Of a DNA stretch of 36,197 nucleotides, positions 1 to 7,938 are shown in pieces. Made by a program: the position numbers and the translations under genes. The notes under the pieces are model-generated. The model was not told the DNA's origin and made no database searches. It worked only from the letters and a program-made list of their open reading frames with translations. Position 1 is the first letter of the stretch. The number at the start of each line of letters is the position of its first letter. Source of the DNA: JAYRWD01 sp041918255 (lineage in GTDB: Bacteria; Patescibacteriota; Dojkabacteria; B142; WJKM01); assembly GCA_041918255.1 (NCBI GenBank), contig JAYRWD010000003.1, positions 1-36,197 of the forward strand. Reading direction: 5' to 3'.

Positions 1-1631
1 ATTCGGTTGCACAGCTCGCACGAAAGGTAAGAGAAAGTAATAATCTTCTAGGTTTAGAGAGTGTCAGAAAAATTTCGGATCAAGTAGGTAACTTGCAAAG
101 TGCCCATGCAACCTACGCGGAGGGTTTGAGAGAAGTATATTCGAGTATCAGCAAATACAGATTATTCATGAATAATTTTCATCCAAACGCTGTATTTATC
201 TCTGGACAAGAGCCTGTCTTTACCGTTAGTCCTTCCTCTTTCGTAGAGTTTAATACCAATGAATTGAAAGAAGGAGTCGAACTGTCACGCGATGGCTTAG
301 ATACTATGACACTAGGCATAGAAAAACTTTATAAAGCTAACAGCACGATCCCTTTTGAATCAGTTCAAAAACAAGGTAAAAATATTATCAGTATGTATGA
401 CGAAATGAGAGATTGGATTGATAGAATGAATGTCGGGAATACAATAACCTCACAAATTATCAATGTGACACAAAGCAACGGTTTAGCCATAATTTTAGTG
501 GATGAGACCAGGCCATTGCCTTTGGGTGGCGCTCCTATAGGAATTATTTGGCTTGTATTTCAGGAGGGGAAATTGACTGAAGCGCAATTGTTTAATCCTT
601 ATACCGACTTTGTTGGATTCGATAGCTTAGATTCGTATGTACAACAAGAAGTGAACCAAATCAAATCTAACGTCACAGCGACTAATGCTGGGTTTGTAGA
701 TCTATTTTATTTAGATAATGGTGATATTTACTTAAGCGAGATGGCTCGTCAATTGAGCGAAAAGACCGAAAAAAATGTGCAAGGCTTAATTATTATGGAT
801 CTTAAGGCATTGCAAGCGTTGCTAGGTCTCTCTGAACCAATTAAATTTAATGATGTTGTATTTGACGGAGATAATTTATATGCTAACTTAAGCTTGGTTT
901 CCGCTGTAGACCAGGGGACTACTACTCACAATCAGGTTTTATTGAATCTGTTCGGCACGGTAATTGCTAATACGCTAAATTCTTTATATCAGAGATATTT
1001 CGAAGTTGGAAAAACTATATCTGATCTTGCGATATCAAAAGATATTATAATCTATTTCCCCCAAGGAGGATTAGTTAATTTAACTAAAGATTACAAAGAC
1101 AACTTATTAACCCACGCACCAGATTATATAAGCTTAAGTATTACGTCAGATGTAGCTGAATATAGGGCTTTACCATTGAATGTAGACATGGAGATTGCGG
1201 GGCTAATTTCTGCTTCGGGTAATGTCAAAAAAACAATAAAAGTAAATGCTTCCGGAACCAAGGAGGGCGATATATTATTAATTTGTTTACCTGCAACATC
1301 TTCAAATTTTGTCTATCCCGAGACTAACGCAACGGGTGCCACTGTGCAGTTTGGATTAAGTGATACTTGTGTGCGTTCTATTTTTTCAAAAGAAGGCGGA
1401 CCATTTGAAGTAACATATGATACTAAGACCCAATTCGCACCTACGAGTAAGGGATTCGAATATATTTTGGGAATTCGAAGACAACCAGGTATGAAGATGG
1501 ACTATTCATTGGTAATTGAATCTGCGGATAGATTATTATCTAAATCAAGTGATGGAGAAATAATTGATGGGAAACTACGAATTGATAATTCACTTACCAA
1601 TGATGCCTATATTCGGGTAGCTGTGGAATAA
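1..1631 (+). CDS. DUF4012-like exported/surface protein, 5' end missing
   Basis: The reading frame is open from the first complete codon at base 3 with no stop, so the gene starts before the window and the TTG at 93 is probably internal. The visible part is about 543 residues. The segment around 490-860 resembles the DUF4012 core: a GG-containing motif (LPLGGAPIGIIW) where the family usually has an NNAELRPTGG-like motif, then an aspartate-rich turn, and a VQGLIIMDLKALQALL stretch matching the family's DGVIAIDPKALEALL-like segment. The C-terminal third is beta-rich with no transmembrane segment. DUF4012 proteins are large, usually membrane-anchored and common in candidate-phyla bacteria; their function is unknown. 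It precedes greA by 60 bases on the same strand. The family call is from memory of the motif and is moderately sure; no function can be assigned. Confidence 0.62.
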   Translation, partial: SVAQLARKVRESNNLLGLESVRKISDQVGNLQSAHATYAEGLREVYSSISKYRLFMNNFHPNAVFISGQEPVFTVSPSSFVEFNTNELKEGVELSRDGLDTMTLGIEKLYKANSTIPFESVQKQGKNIISMYDEMRDWIDRMNVGNTITSQIINVTQSNGLAIILVDETRPLPLGGAPIGIIWLVFQEGKLTEAQLFNPYTDFVGFDSLDSYVQQEVNQIKSNVTATNAGFVDLFYLDNGDIYLSEMARQLSEKTEKNVQGLIIMDLKALQALLGLSEPIKFNDVVFDGDNLYANLSLVSAVDQGTTTHNQVLLNLFGTVIANTLNSLYQRYFEVGKTISDLAISKDIIIYFPQGGLVNLTKDYKDNLLTHAPDYISLSITSDVAEYRALPLNVDMEIAGLISASGNVKKTIKVNASGTKEGDILLICLPATSSNFVYPETNATGATVQFGLSDTCVRSIFSKEGGPFEVTYDTKTQFAPTSKGFEYILGIRRQPGMKMDYSLVIESADRLLSKSSDGEIIDGKLRIDNSLTNDAYIRVAVE

Positions 1632-1691
1632 TATTAGATGCATATATTTGCCCAATATTAATAAAGCTAAAATATAAATACCTTAATAGAC

Positions 1692-2150
1692 ATGAAACAC
1701 ATAATCACACAAATCGGATTAAATGAATTACTTCAAGAATATAATCAAAGGAAGGGTGAAGTTAGAGAAAAAATTGCAGATGAGATTGAAAAGGCAAGAG
1801 AACAAGGTGATTTGTCCGAGAACGCAGCTTATAAATCTGCTATGGATAGTAAGGCTTTCAATGAAAGGAGAATTGACGATTTAGAGAAGTTAATTCAAAA
1901 TGCTGAGGTACAAACTTCTGATTTTGGTAATAAATGTGTAGATATCGGCGAAAAATTTGTTTTAGTAAGGCAAAGTGATAATAAGAAATTTGTATATACT
2001 CTGGTAGGGACAAATGAGGCAGATCCAAGTTCGGGTAGAATTTCGATTGATTCGCCTCTTGGTAAGTCAATTAGGGGAAAGCGATATGGCGATAGAGTAA
2101 AAGTTCAGCAAGGTGCAAATGAAGTTGAATTTTTGGTGGAAAAATTCTAA
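1692..2150 (+). CDS. greA: Transcription elongation factor GreA
   Basis: GreA binds in the RNA polymerase secondary channel and stimulates cleavage of backtracked transcripts. The 152-residue length is close to the usual 158. The N-terminal coiled coil (about residues 1-75) carries the family signature EQGDLSENAAY, with the two tip acids at D40 and E43 that coordinate the catalytic Mg2+. The FKBP-like C-terminal domain follows, with the typical ISIDSPLGKSIRGKRYGD stretch. The ATG at 1692 gives a normal N terminus. There is no Shine-Dalgarno before it. A weak TTGCCC box and an AT-rich -10-like stretch lie in the 60-base gap upstream. The next gene starts 3 bases after the stop, so greA is probably co-transcribed with the secretion-type genes, although the functional link is unclear. 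Confidence 0.95.
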   Translation: MKHIITQIGLNELLQEYNQRKGEVREKIADEIEKAREQGDLSENAAYKSAMDSKAFNERRIDDLEKLIQNAEVQTSDFGNKCVDIGEKFVLVRQSDNKKFVYTLVGTNEADPSSGRISIDSPLGKSIRGKRYGDRVKVQQGANEVEFLVEKF

Positions 2151-2153
2151 TTA

Positions 2154-3125
2154 TTGATTAAGTTTGAAAACTTGGAAAGACATCCTATACCCAAAAATTT
2201 AATGGAAATAGAATTCAAGCTTTTCGGTGGTCTGACTGTAAAGGAATTTACGTCGTTGGTTATGTGGCTTTTCTTTGCTTTATTTGTCTATTTATTGAAG
2301 CTACCCTCGATCATCGGACTGCCAATCATTGTTTTTTTTATCCTATTAGGTATAGGATTTGCTTTTCTAAAAGTGAACGACCAACCATTCTCACGTTGGG
2401 CTGGCAATTTCCTTGCATCTATCGTTTTGCCACAAAGAAAGGTTTGGATGAAATCAGCAAAAGCTCCTGAAAGTCTTTTGAAGCCTATTGATATTCCTAA
2501 ACATGAGAACGTAGCGGGATATTCAAATAAAAGAGAAATTGCCCACTCATTAATCGATAGCGTATTGCAAAAACGTCAATATGAAAGAGAGGATGACCTT
2601 GAAGTCGCCTCTGCTGTCAATATCGACAAATATATGAATGACATTTTTAAAAATAAAGGGATGTATGATTCCTTCCTAAAACAATCTCAGAAACTAATAA
2701 ATGAACGTAAAGTGGGTTATATTCCACCACATCAGCCTGATCGCGGTTTGTCTGTGCAACAGCAAATAATTCCAGCAAGAGATAATGAGGCCTTAGTAGC
2801 AATAAGAAGCGAAGATAGTGCTAAACTTAGCCATGAATCTTTGAATAAAAACGCTTCGCCGAATATAATTGTTGGGAGGGTGCTCGATCAGACTAATAGA
2901 CCGATCCCGAAACTTGAAATATTAGTTGAAGATCACTCTCACACGCCGGTAAGACGAATGGTTACAAACGTTGCTGGTATCTTTTCGAGTCAAACGCCTT
3001 TGCCTAACGGTATTTATTATGTACATGCGACAAAGTCTGGCGGCCAGAAATTTACATCTGTGGAAGTAAATTTGAATGGCAAATCAGAAAAAGTAATTAC
3101 ATTCAAAGCAAATAATAGACAATAA
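2154..3125 (+). CDS. PrgI-family membrane protein fused to a carboxypeptidase-regulatory-like domain
   Basis: PrgI-family proteins are small inner-membrane partners of VirB4-type ATPases in conjugation or secretion-like systems. Residues 1-90 fit the family: an IPKNLMEIEFKLFGGLT motif, two close membrane segments (about 38-53 and 57-73), then a KVNDQPFSRW stretch and a PQRKVW motif. The middle (about 100-235) is polar and looks disordered. Residues about 237-323 look like a carboxypeptidase regulatory-like beta-sandwich: VGRVLDQTNRPIPKLEILVE, then a NVAGIFSSQTPLPNGIYYV stretch. The TTG at 2154, three bases after the greA stop, is preferred because the conserved PIPKN motif lies before the first ATG at 2202. 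The next two genes are a VirB4-like pair, which supports the role. The architecture is seen in the sequence; its function is inferred. Confidence 0.75.
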   Translation: MIKFENLERHPIPKNLMEIEFKLFGGLTVKEFTSLVMWLFFALFVYLLKLPSIIGLPIIVFFILLGIGFAFLKVNDQPFSRWAGNFLASIVLPQRKVWMKSAKAPESLLKPIDIPKHENVAGYSNKREIAHSLIDSVLQKRQYEREDDLEVASAVNIDKYMNDIFKNKGMYDSFLKQSQKLINERKVGYIPPHQPDRGLSVQQQIIPARDNEALVAIRSEDSAKLSHESLNKNASPNIIVGRVLDQTNRPIPKLEILVEDHSHTPVRRMVTNVAGIFSSQTPLPNGIYYVHATKSGGQKFTSVEVNLNGKSEKVITFKANNRQ

Positions 3126-3158
3126 ATAGTTTAACTAAGATCAGACTTCTGACTGTTC

Positions 3159-3938
3159 ATGAGCAATGTTTCAACCCAAAGTCATCTCGACATTGAGGAT
3201 ATACGAAACGACCTTGTAATCCTCAAAAATGGAAATGTAGTGCTTGTGTTAGAAACTACAGCACTCAATTTTGATTTGCTGTCCGATGAAGAGCAAGATG
3301 CGCGTATTGTGGGTTTCGCTAATCTTATGAATTCGTTGACATTTACGATCCAAATAGTTATTCATAACGAAAGGACTGATGTTACAAAATATATTGAGAG
3401 ATTGAGATATATCCAATCAAAGCAAACTGCTGAATCGGTGATCCGACAGATGGAGATTTATATCCGTTTTATCAAAAACCTCATTACAAATAGTGAAGTG
3501 ATTGATAAAAGATTTTTAATTGTTATACCTGCTTTTATAGCCGCTATTCAAAGGCCAAGCTTATTGCGAAGCGTATTTGGCGGTCCATCACAAGTTACAA
3601 TTGACATTGATAGAATATTATCTAAAGCGCAATTGGAACTTTACCCTAAAAGAGATCAAGTTATCAAACAAATCAAAAAAATTGGTTTGGGAATACGACA
3701 ACTCAGTACAGATGAATTGATTCAGCTTTATTACTCAATGTATGATCCCGATAAAACAGGTTATCGACAAATGCAAATTGGGAAGTCTGATTATACTGTT
3801 CCAATAATTGTTCCTCGCAGGGTCAAAACAAAAAAATCCGAAGACTCGACACCTATTCCTAAAGATGTAAAAGATGACTTACCAAATCAAACAGATCACA
3901 AAGAACAAAATACTTTAGAATTACCACCCGTAGAATAG
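3159..3938 (+). CDS. VirB4/TraC N-terminal-like protein without an ATPase domain
   Basis: This soluble protein of 259 residues has no Walker motifs and no membrane segment. Residues 1-130 resemble the accessory N-terminal domain of TraC/VirB4 ATPases: an LDIEDIRNDLVILKNGNVV strand, an ETTALNFDLLSDEEQD motif, and helices with QIVIHNERTDVTKYIERLR. The tail after residue 215 is lysine- and acid-rich and probably disordered. It stops one base before the VirB4 ATPase gene and follows the PrgI gene by 33 bases, so the three are almost certainly one operon. The likely role is an adaptor that docks the ATPase on the membrane component. That is inferred from domain resemblance and gene order, and the protein could instead be a system-specific subunit with no VirB4 relationship. 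Confidence 0.6.
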   Translation: MSNVSTQSHLDIEDIRNDLVILKNGNVVLVLETTALNFDLLSDEEQDARIVGFANLMNSLTFTIQIVIHNERTDVTKYIERLRYIQSKQTAESVIRQMEIYIRFIKNLITNSEVIDKRFLIVIPAFIAAIQRPSLLRSVFGGPSQVTIDIDRILSKAQLELYPKRDQVIKQIKKIGLGIRQLSTDELIQLYYSMYDPDKTGYRQMQIGKSDYTVPIIVPRRVKTKKSEDSTPIPKDVKDDLPNQTDHKEQNTLELPPVE

Positions 3939-3939
3939 T

Positions 3940-5763
3940 ATGCTAAATTTCTTACACCTGAAAAGCAAAAGGACTAAAGGGAATTCCTCCTTGCTTGAAG
4001 ATAGGGCGGTTCAGGATTTCGAGCAGGGTTTATTGGGTGTAAAAGATGTCATTGCGCCTTCAGCTATAGAGGTTGATTTCAATCATATTCTGATCGGAAG
4101 CAAATTTTTTCGTACTTATTTTGCTAGCGGATTTCCACGGTATGTGACCTCCAATTGGCTTTCCCCTCTGATTAATTTTGAGCATCCACTCGATGTTAGC
4201 ACATTTTATTATCCCGTAGATTCGGGCATGATTACCCAGAGACTACGTAGGAAGGTGGCCGAATATGAAGCGACTCTGTCGCTTGAAATGGAAGCGGGGC
4301 GAATCCCGGATCCTAACGTGAAGGTTGCCTTGGATGATGCGAAAGAATTACTAGAAACAATAGCAAGTGGTAAAGAAAAATTTTTCCACTATGGTCTATA
4401 TATTACCATTCGAGCTGATACGTTAAAAGAACTTGAAAAAATTTCAAGAAATCTGGAATCAACTCTAGCTTCGATAGGTATAATCGTTAAAGTGGCTACT
4501 TTGCAGCAAGAACAAGGATTTCAGAGTGTTTTGCCTTTGGCGATCGACAAGATCTATCTTACTCGAAATATGGATACCACCTCCATCGCTACTACTTTTC
4601 CATTCGTGAGTTCATCACTAACTATGGAAGAAGGCGTTCTGTATGGAGTAAATAAACATAATAAAAGCTTAGTGATATTTGATAGATTTTCTTTGCAAAA
4701 TGCTAATATGACTGTTTTTGCGACTTCCGGAGCTGGAAAGAGTTATATGATAAAACTCGAAGCTATACGTAGCCTAATGTTTGGGGTAGATGTAATTGTA
4801 ATTGACCCTGAGGAAGAGTACAAGACTATATGTGATGCCATCGGGGGAGAGTATATATCTTTTTCCCAGGATTCTAGCGAAAAGCTCAATCCGTTCGAGT
4901 TATCGGGAATGTTTGATAGAACTGAAGACGAATTGCGCTTTAAAATACTATCTTTGCATGGGTTATTGAAATTACTTGTGGGTAGTGATACTTCAGCTGA
5001 GGAAGAGGCCATCATAGACAGGGCATTGATCTTAGCTTATCGCGAAAAAGGCATTACGCCTGATCCATCTACACATCGACGAGAAGCGCCATTACTTGAG
5101 GATGTGTATAAAATTTTGCGGGCTATGGCTGAGGAACAAGCGCACTCGCTCTCGGCAAGGCTAGAGAAATTTTTGAAAGGGAGTGCAGCCGGTATCTTTG
5201 ATCAACGAACAAATGTTGAACTACGCAATTCATTTACCGTATTCAGTGTGCGAAATTTGGCTGAGGAATTAAGACCAATAGCTATATATATCATGCTTGA
5301 TTTTATCTGGACTAAGATTAAAAAAGACAAACGTCAAAGATTGTTAATTATCGATGAAGCTTGGTGGATGATGAAATATGAAGATTCGGCAAGATTTTTG
5401 CATTCGCTAACGAAAAGAGCAAGAAAGTATGGTCTTGGAATAACTACCATTACTCAAGATGTCGAAGATTTTCTAAATTCTGAATATGGGAAATCAATTG
5501 TGACTAATTCTGCTATTCAAGTTTTACTGAAACAAAGTCCAGCAGCAGTAAATAAACTGCAATCGTTATTTTATCTCTCTGAAGGGGAAAAGTTGTTTTT
5601 ACTATCAGCGGGGATTGGTGAAGCGTTATTTTTTGCGGGATCAAATCACGTGGCGATTCAGGTTATTGCGAGTGAAAATGAGCATAACCTGGTTACGACA
5701 AACCCTAAAGAAACTTTCCTTAAAGGCAAAGAACAGAAAGTTAATCTTAGCGATAAAAGATAA
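3940..5763 (+). CDS. VirB4/TraC-type secretion ATPase
   Basis: This 607-residue protein is the motor of a type IV secretion-like system, acting at the cytoplasmic face of the membrane. Residues 1-255 form the VirB4-type N-terminal region. The P-loop ATPase domain follows: Walker A FATSGAGKSYM (about residues 262-272), then the family's DPEEEY motif, a SEKLNPFEL segment, Walker B LLIIDEAWW (about 468-476), and a glutamine motif in ITTITQDVEDFL. The short LTKRARKYG helix is also typical. The length is shorter than Proteobacterial VirB4 (about 800), as is common for Gram-positive and candidate-phyla homologues. The ATG lies one base after the preceding stop. The stop codon abuts the 3' end of the RNase P RNA on the other strand. 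The family call is strong; whether the substrate is DNA, protein or pili is not shown. Confidence 0.9.
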   Translation: MLNFLHLKSKRTKGNSSLLEDRAVQDFEQGLLGVKDVIAPSAIEVDFNHILIGSKFFRTYFASGFPRYVTSNWLSPLINFEHPLDVSTFYYPVDSGMITQRLRRKVAEYEATLSLEMEAGRIPDPNVKVALDDAKELLETIASGKEKFFHYGLYITIRADTLKELEKISRNLESTLASIGIIVKVATLQQEQGFQSVLPLAIDKIYLTRNMDTTSIATTFPFVSSSLTMEEGVLYGVNKHNKSLVIFDRFSLQNANMTVFATSGAGKSYMIKLEAIRSLMFGVDVIVIDPEEEYKTICDAIGGEYISFSQDSSEKLNPFELSGMFDRTEDELRFKILSLHGLLKLLVGSDTSAEEEAIIDRALILAYREKGITPDPSTHRREAPLLEDVYKILRAMAEEQAHSLSARLEKFLKGSAAGIFDQRTNVELRNSFTVFSVRNLAEELRPIAIYIMLDFIWTKIKKDKRQRLLIIDEAWWMMKYEDSARFLHSLTKRARKYGLGITTITQDVEDFLNSEYGKSIVTNSAIQVLLKQSPAAVNKLQSLFYLSEGEKLFLLSAGIGEALFFAGSNHVAIQVIASENEHNLVTTNPKETFLKGKEQKVNLSDKR

Positions 5764-6262
5764 CCAGCCCATAAGCCGCTTTCTGTATCTCTCCGCTAAG
5801 CGGAGTTAAGATAATCATTTGTCTAATGCCCCCGCCATTTCTATTATCAATTTATTTGGTTGGATATACCGATAACCTATCGATATTTGATATCAGAAAT
5901 GGCGGGGTTGCTCCTGGCAGGGGTTATCGTGCCTTAGGGCATTACTGTCCTAAGCGGTGGTCTTTTACACATATCCCGAGGTACTAGTGTCGGGATAAAG
6001 CGCCTTTTCAGTCTTACTCATGGATATCCCTTTTCTCTAGGGCCTTTTTCACGCGGGCTGATAACCCATTCGTTCCATAAGCGCATTATTTTCTGTGACC
6101 CTGACCGTAAGCTCACGCCTACCCATGTCTCCATGGTGCCGTTGTCATCCTGGTTATCCCACAAAACTTCCATCATACTGGAAACTTAGCGGGACAACCT
6201 GGAGTCGGAGAGCGGACTTTCCTCCCTTTTATTTTATTAAAAGAGCGATTATCTAGGCTGGT
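5763..6262 (-). ncRNA. rnpB: RNase P RNA
   Basis: This is the catalytic RNA that matures tRNA 5' ends. Read on the minus strand it has the P4 motif GGAGGAAAGTCCGC (6226-6212), an AGGGTCACAGAAAATAA element, a CCAGGAGCAACCCC element matching the conserved GGAGCAA region, and the 3' signature AGCGGCTTATGGGCTGG. The ends are set by a seven-pair P1 helix between 6262-6256 and 5769-5763. At about 500 nt it is longer than most bacterial examples. One exact 13-base-pair stem (5830-5842 with 5896-5908, approximately) encloses about 53 bases of AU-rich sequence, and a CTCCGC/GCGGAG hairpin lies near 5801-5815. Its 3' end meets the VirB4 stop codon. The transcription start is placed at about 6262, seven bases from the -10 element at 6273-6268. 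Confidence 0.93.
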
Positions 6263-6274
6263 GTATAATTATAC
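6263..6274. promoter_or_regulatory. Palindromic shared -10 element between rnpB and a small membrane protein gene
   Basis: GTATAATTATAC is a perfect 12-base palindrome holding TATAAT on both strands (6264-6269 on plus, 6273-6268 on minus). On the minus strand it lies seven bases from the predicted 5' end of rnpB. On the plus strand the start point would fall at about 6276, the ATG of the next gene. No good -35 box is visible on either side. Confidence 0.6.
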
Positions 6275-6275
6275 T

Positions 6276-6530
6276 ATGAAAAGTCTTGTTTCGGGGTATT
6301 TTGCGAGAATGTGCTGTTTTCTGAAACGAAATTATTTTTTGGCTGTTGGAATATTTTTTCTACTTCACGCACTCCGAGATTACTTACAAATTGCAGGGGT
6401 AAAGAATTGGTTTACAGAAATGGGTCATTTTTTTGATTTGCCTAAGTATGAAATACATTCTGTTGCTATTTCATTTGTTGTAGGATTGGTTCTGATCATC
6501 ACGTGGTATAGTAAGGCTAAAGAGAGTTAA
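6276..6530 (+). CDS. Small two-TM membrane protein, unknown
   Basis: I do not recognise this protein. From the ATG at 6276 it is 84 residues: a basic N-terminal stretch with two adjacent cysteines, a first hydrophobic segment (about residues 18-33), an amphipathic middle with the NWFTEMGHFFDLPKYEIHS region, and a second hydrophobic segment (about 65-79), then a short basic tail. An in-frame GTG at 6261 would add five residues, but it overlaps the -10 palindrome, so the ATG is preferred. With TATAAT ending seven bases before the ATG, the message would be leaderless. It is divergent from rnpB and is followed by a convergent membrane-protein gene. It could be a short conserved membrane protein of the lineage; a chance ORF is less likely given the promoter placement and the hydrophobic pattern. 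Confidence 0.6.
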   Translation: MKSLVSGYFARMCCFLKRNYFLAVGIFFLLHALRDYLQIAGVKNWFTEMGHFFDLPKYEIHSVAISFVVGLVLIITWYSKAKES

Positions 6531-6565
6531 GAATTTGTTATTGAAAACTTTGATATCTTTGTAAT

Positions 6566-7159
6566 TTATACTATTAGGTATGTTTTAAGAAGCTGACGGG
6601 CATAAAAAGCTGCTAATGACTCGTCCAAGATCTGTTTATCAGACGCCTCGATAGTGCTTTTTGCTAGTTGAGATTTTGTGTTAGATATTGCTTTTCGCAG
6701 GAAGTTTAAAGAGAAAAATGTTAAAGGAATATGAAATGACGAAAATGTGAGAGCCATATAGCCATAAATACTTATTTCTGTGCCGATATAGCCAGCGAAG
6801 AATGTCCATGAGATAAACCAGATAATATTGAAAGTCAAATCGATAATGTGTTTGCGCTGGAATGACTCGACAATGCTTGGGGTGCATGAGAATAACACTA
6901 CTCGGGTAATATCCCTAACTAGTCTGCTTCGTGCTAGTGATGCGTCTACTATTAGCGTATCTTTGGATTTATCGAGGGAGATTATATTAGAATTTTTTTC
7001 GATGGAGGGGTGATTTATCTCCAAATTGGAGAGTAGCTCTACGCCAGATATCCCAGATATCAATACGGGAGAGTGTTTAACTAGATGGCTTTTAGAATAT
7101 GTTGTGAAAATAATATAGAAATGTATTAGATAAACGCTTATTAGAATAGTTAATAACAT
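6566..7159 (-). CDS. Membrane protein, unknown
   Basis: I cannot assign a family. The 197-residue product starts with a hydrophobic segment (residues 2-20). A polar, probably exposed region (about 21-105) follows, rich in serine, isoleucine and aspartate. Two further hydrophobic segments come close together (about 107-128 and 131-155), and the tail is helical and charged, with alternating serine and alanine (about 158-197). This gives three membrane spans in all. It converges on the small membrane protein gene at 6276 and is divergent from the DsbA-like gene at 7241, sharing an 81-base upstream gap. No Shine-Dalgarno precedes its ATG. Confidence 0.6.
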   Translation of the reverse strand: MLLTILISVYLIHFYIIFTTYSKSHLVKHSPVLISGISGVELLSNLEINHPSIEKNSNIISLDKSKDTLIVDASLARSRLVRDITRVVLFSCTPSIVESFQRKHIIDLTFNIIWFISWTFFAGYIGTEISIYGYMALTFSSFHIPLTFFSLNFLRKAISNTKSQLAKSTIEASDKQILDESLAAFYARQLLKTYLIV

Positions 7160-7172
7160 TGCTTTTCTTTTC

Positions 7173-7201
7173 TTGATTAATTATCATTGATTATCTAATT
7201 T
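7173..7201 (+). promoter_or_regulatory. Predicted promoter of the DsbA-like gene
   Basis: TTGATT (7173-7178) and TAATTT (7196-7201) are separated by 17 bases, a standard sigma-70 type spacing. This would give a leader of about 33 bases before the ATG at 7241. Confidence 0.45.
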
Positions 7202-7240
7202 TACAGGGAAAACAGATAAATTATTACTTTTTTGTGACTA

Positions 7241-7843
7241 ATGCATAAAAATAACTCAAGCAAATTTCTCTACGCGGGGATAATGATCGCGGTGATGTTG
7301 GTAATTGGTGTTATTGTCATCTCGCGCGGTAGAGCAGAGCCGGTTACATTACCTATTCGCATAGAAGAATACAGTGATTTTCAATGTCCAGCGTGTATTT
7401 CGTTTTATCCTTCAGTCAAACAAGTTACTACTGAATTTGGTCAGGACAAGATACTTTTCGAATATAAACATTTTCCCCTAGAGCAACTACATCCTAGAGC
7501 CTTTCCCGCAGCTGTTGCGAGTGAAGCAGCAAGGGAACAGGGCAAATTTGATGAATTTCATGACAAACTTTTTGAAGGTAAGGGAAAGCTTGAGGATGAT
7601 GATTTTTATAAATACGCTGAAGAGTTGAATCTGGATTTGGCAAAATTTAAGGAAGATTATTCGAACAATCAAGATTTGAAGCAGAGGGTTCTGGATAGTA
7701 TTGATGAAGGTAAGAATAGGGGGGTAAACGCAACTCCAACATTTTTTATTAATGGTAAGAAGTTTAGTCCGACGTCATTGGATGCGCTTTATAATAAGGT
7801 AAAGGGTCTTATTGAGCAAGCTCAATTAGATGCTCAGATTTAA
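7241..7843 (+). CDS. DsbA-like thiol:disulfide oxidoreductase, membrane-anchored
   Basis: This protein makes or shuffles disulfides in exported proteins. It has 200 residues: an uncleaved-looking membrane anchor (about 10-29), then a thioredoxin fold with an inserted helical domain. The active site is CPAC (C49, C52) in the EYSDFQCPACISFYP context typical of the DsbA/Thioredoxin_4 group. The FEYKHFPLEQLHPRAFPAA helix and the cis-proline loop NATPTFFING complete the fold. The CPAC dipeptide differs from the CPHC of E. coli DsbA, so the redox potential may differ. The next gene downstream encodes a large cysteine-containing exported protein that is a plausible client, although the 95-base gap holds a separate promoter. 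No DsbB or VKOR partner is visible in the window. Confidence 0.9.
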   Translation: MHKNNSSKFLYAGIMIAVMLVIGVIVISRGRAEPVTLPIRIEEYSDFQCPACISFYPSVKQVTTEFGQDKILFEYKHFPLEQLHPRAFPAAVASEAAREQGKFDEFHDKLFEGKGKLEDDDFYKYAEELNLDLAKFKEDYSNNQDLKQRVLDSIDEGKNRGVNATPTFFINGKKFSPTSLDALYNKVKGLIEQAQLDAQI

Positions 7844-7886
7844 TTGTACTTTTAAGAATTATTTTTGATGTTTTGCATTTTTAGTT

Positions 7887-7915
7887 TTGATATGATTATT
7901 TAAAGCAAATAATCG
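7887..7915 (+). promoter_or_regulatory. Promoter with an embedded inverted repeat, upstream of the surface protein
   Basis: TTGATA (7887-7892) and a weak TAATCG (7910-7915) lie 17 bases apart. An exact inverted repeat, GATTATTT and AAATAATC with a five-base loop (7894-7914), fills the spacer and overlaps the -10 box. This is where a repressor site would sit, but the repeat could also act as a hairpin at the 3' end of the DsbA-like message; it has no T-run. Confidence 0.4.
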
Positions 7916-7938
7916 AAATGAGCGATTAAATTTTAGCT

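Noticed and set aside
4743..5015. Antisense ORF in the VirB4 gene
   Set aside because: It is a shadow of the P-loop ATPase frame with no recognisable features of its own; the same applies to the other antisense ORFs in gpmI, eno, the kinase and the surface protein.
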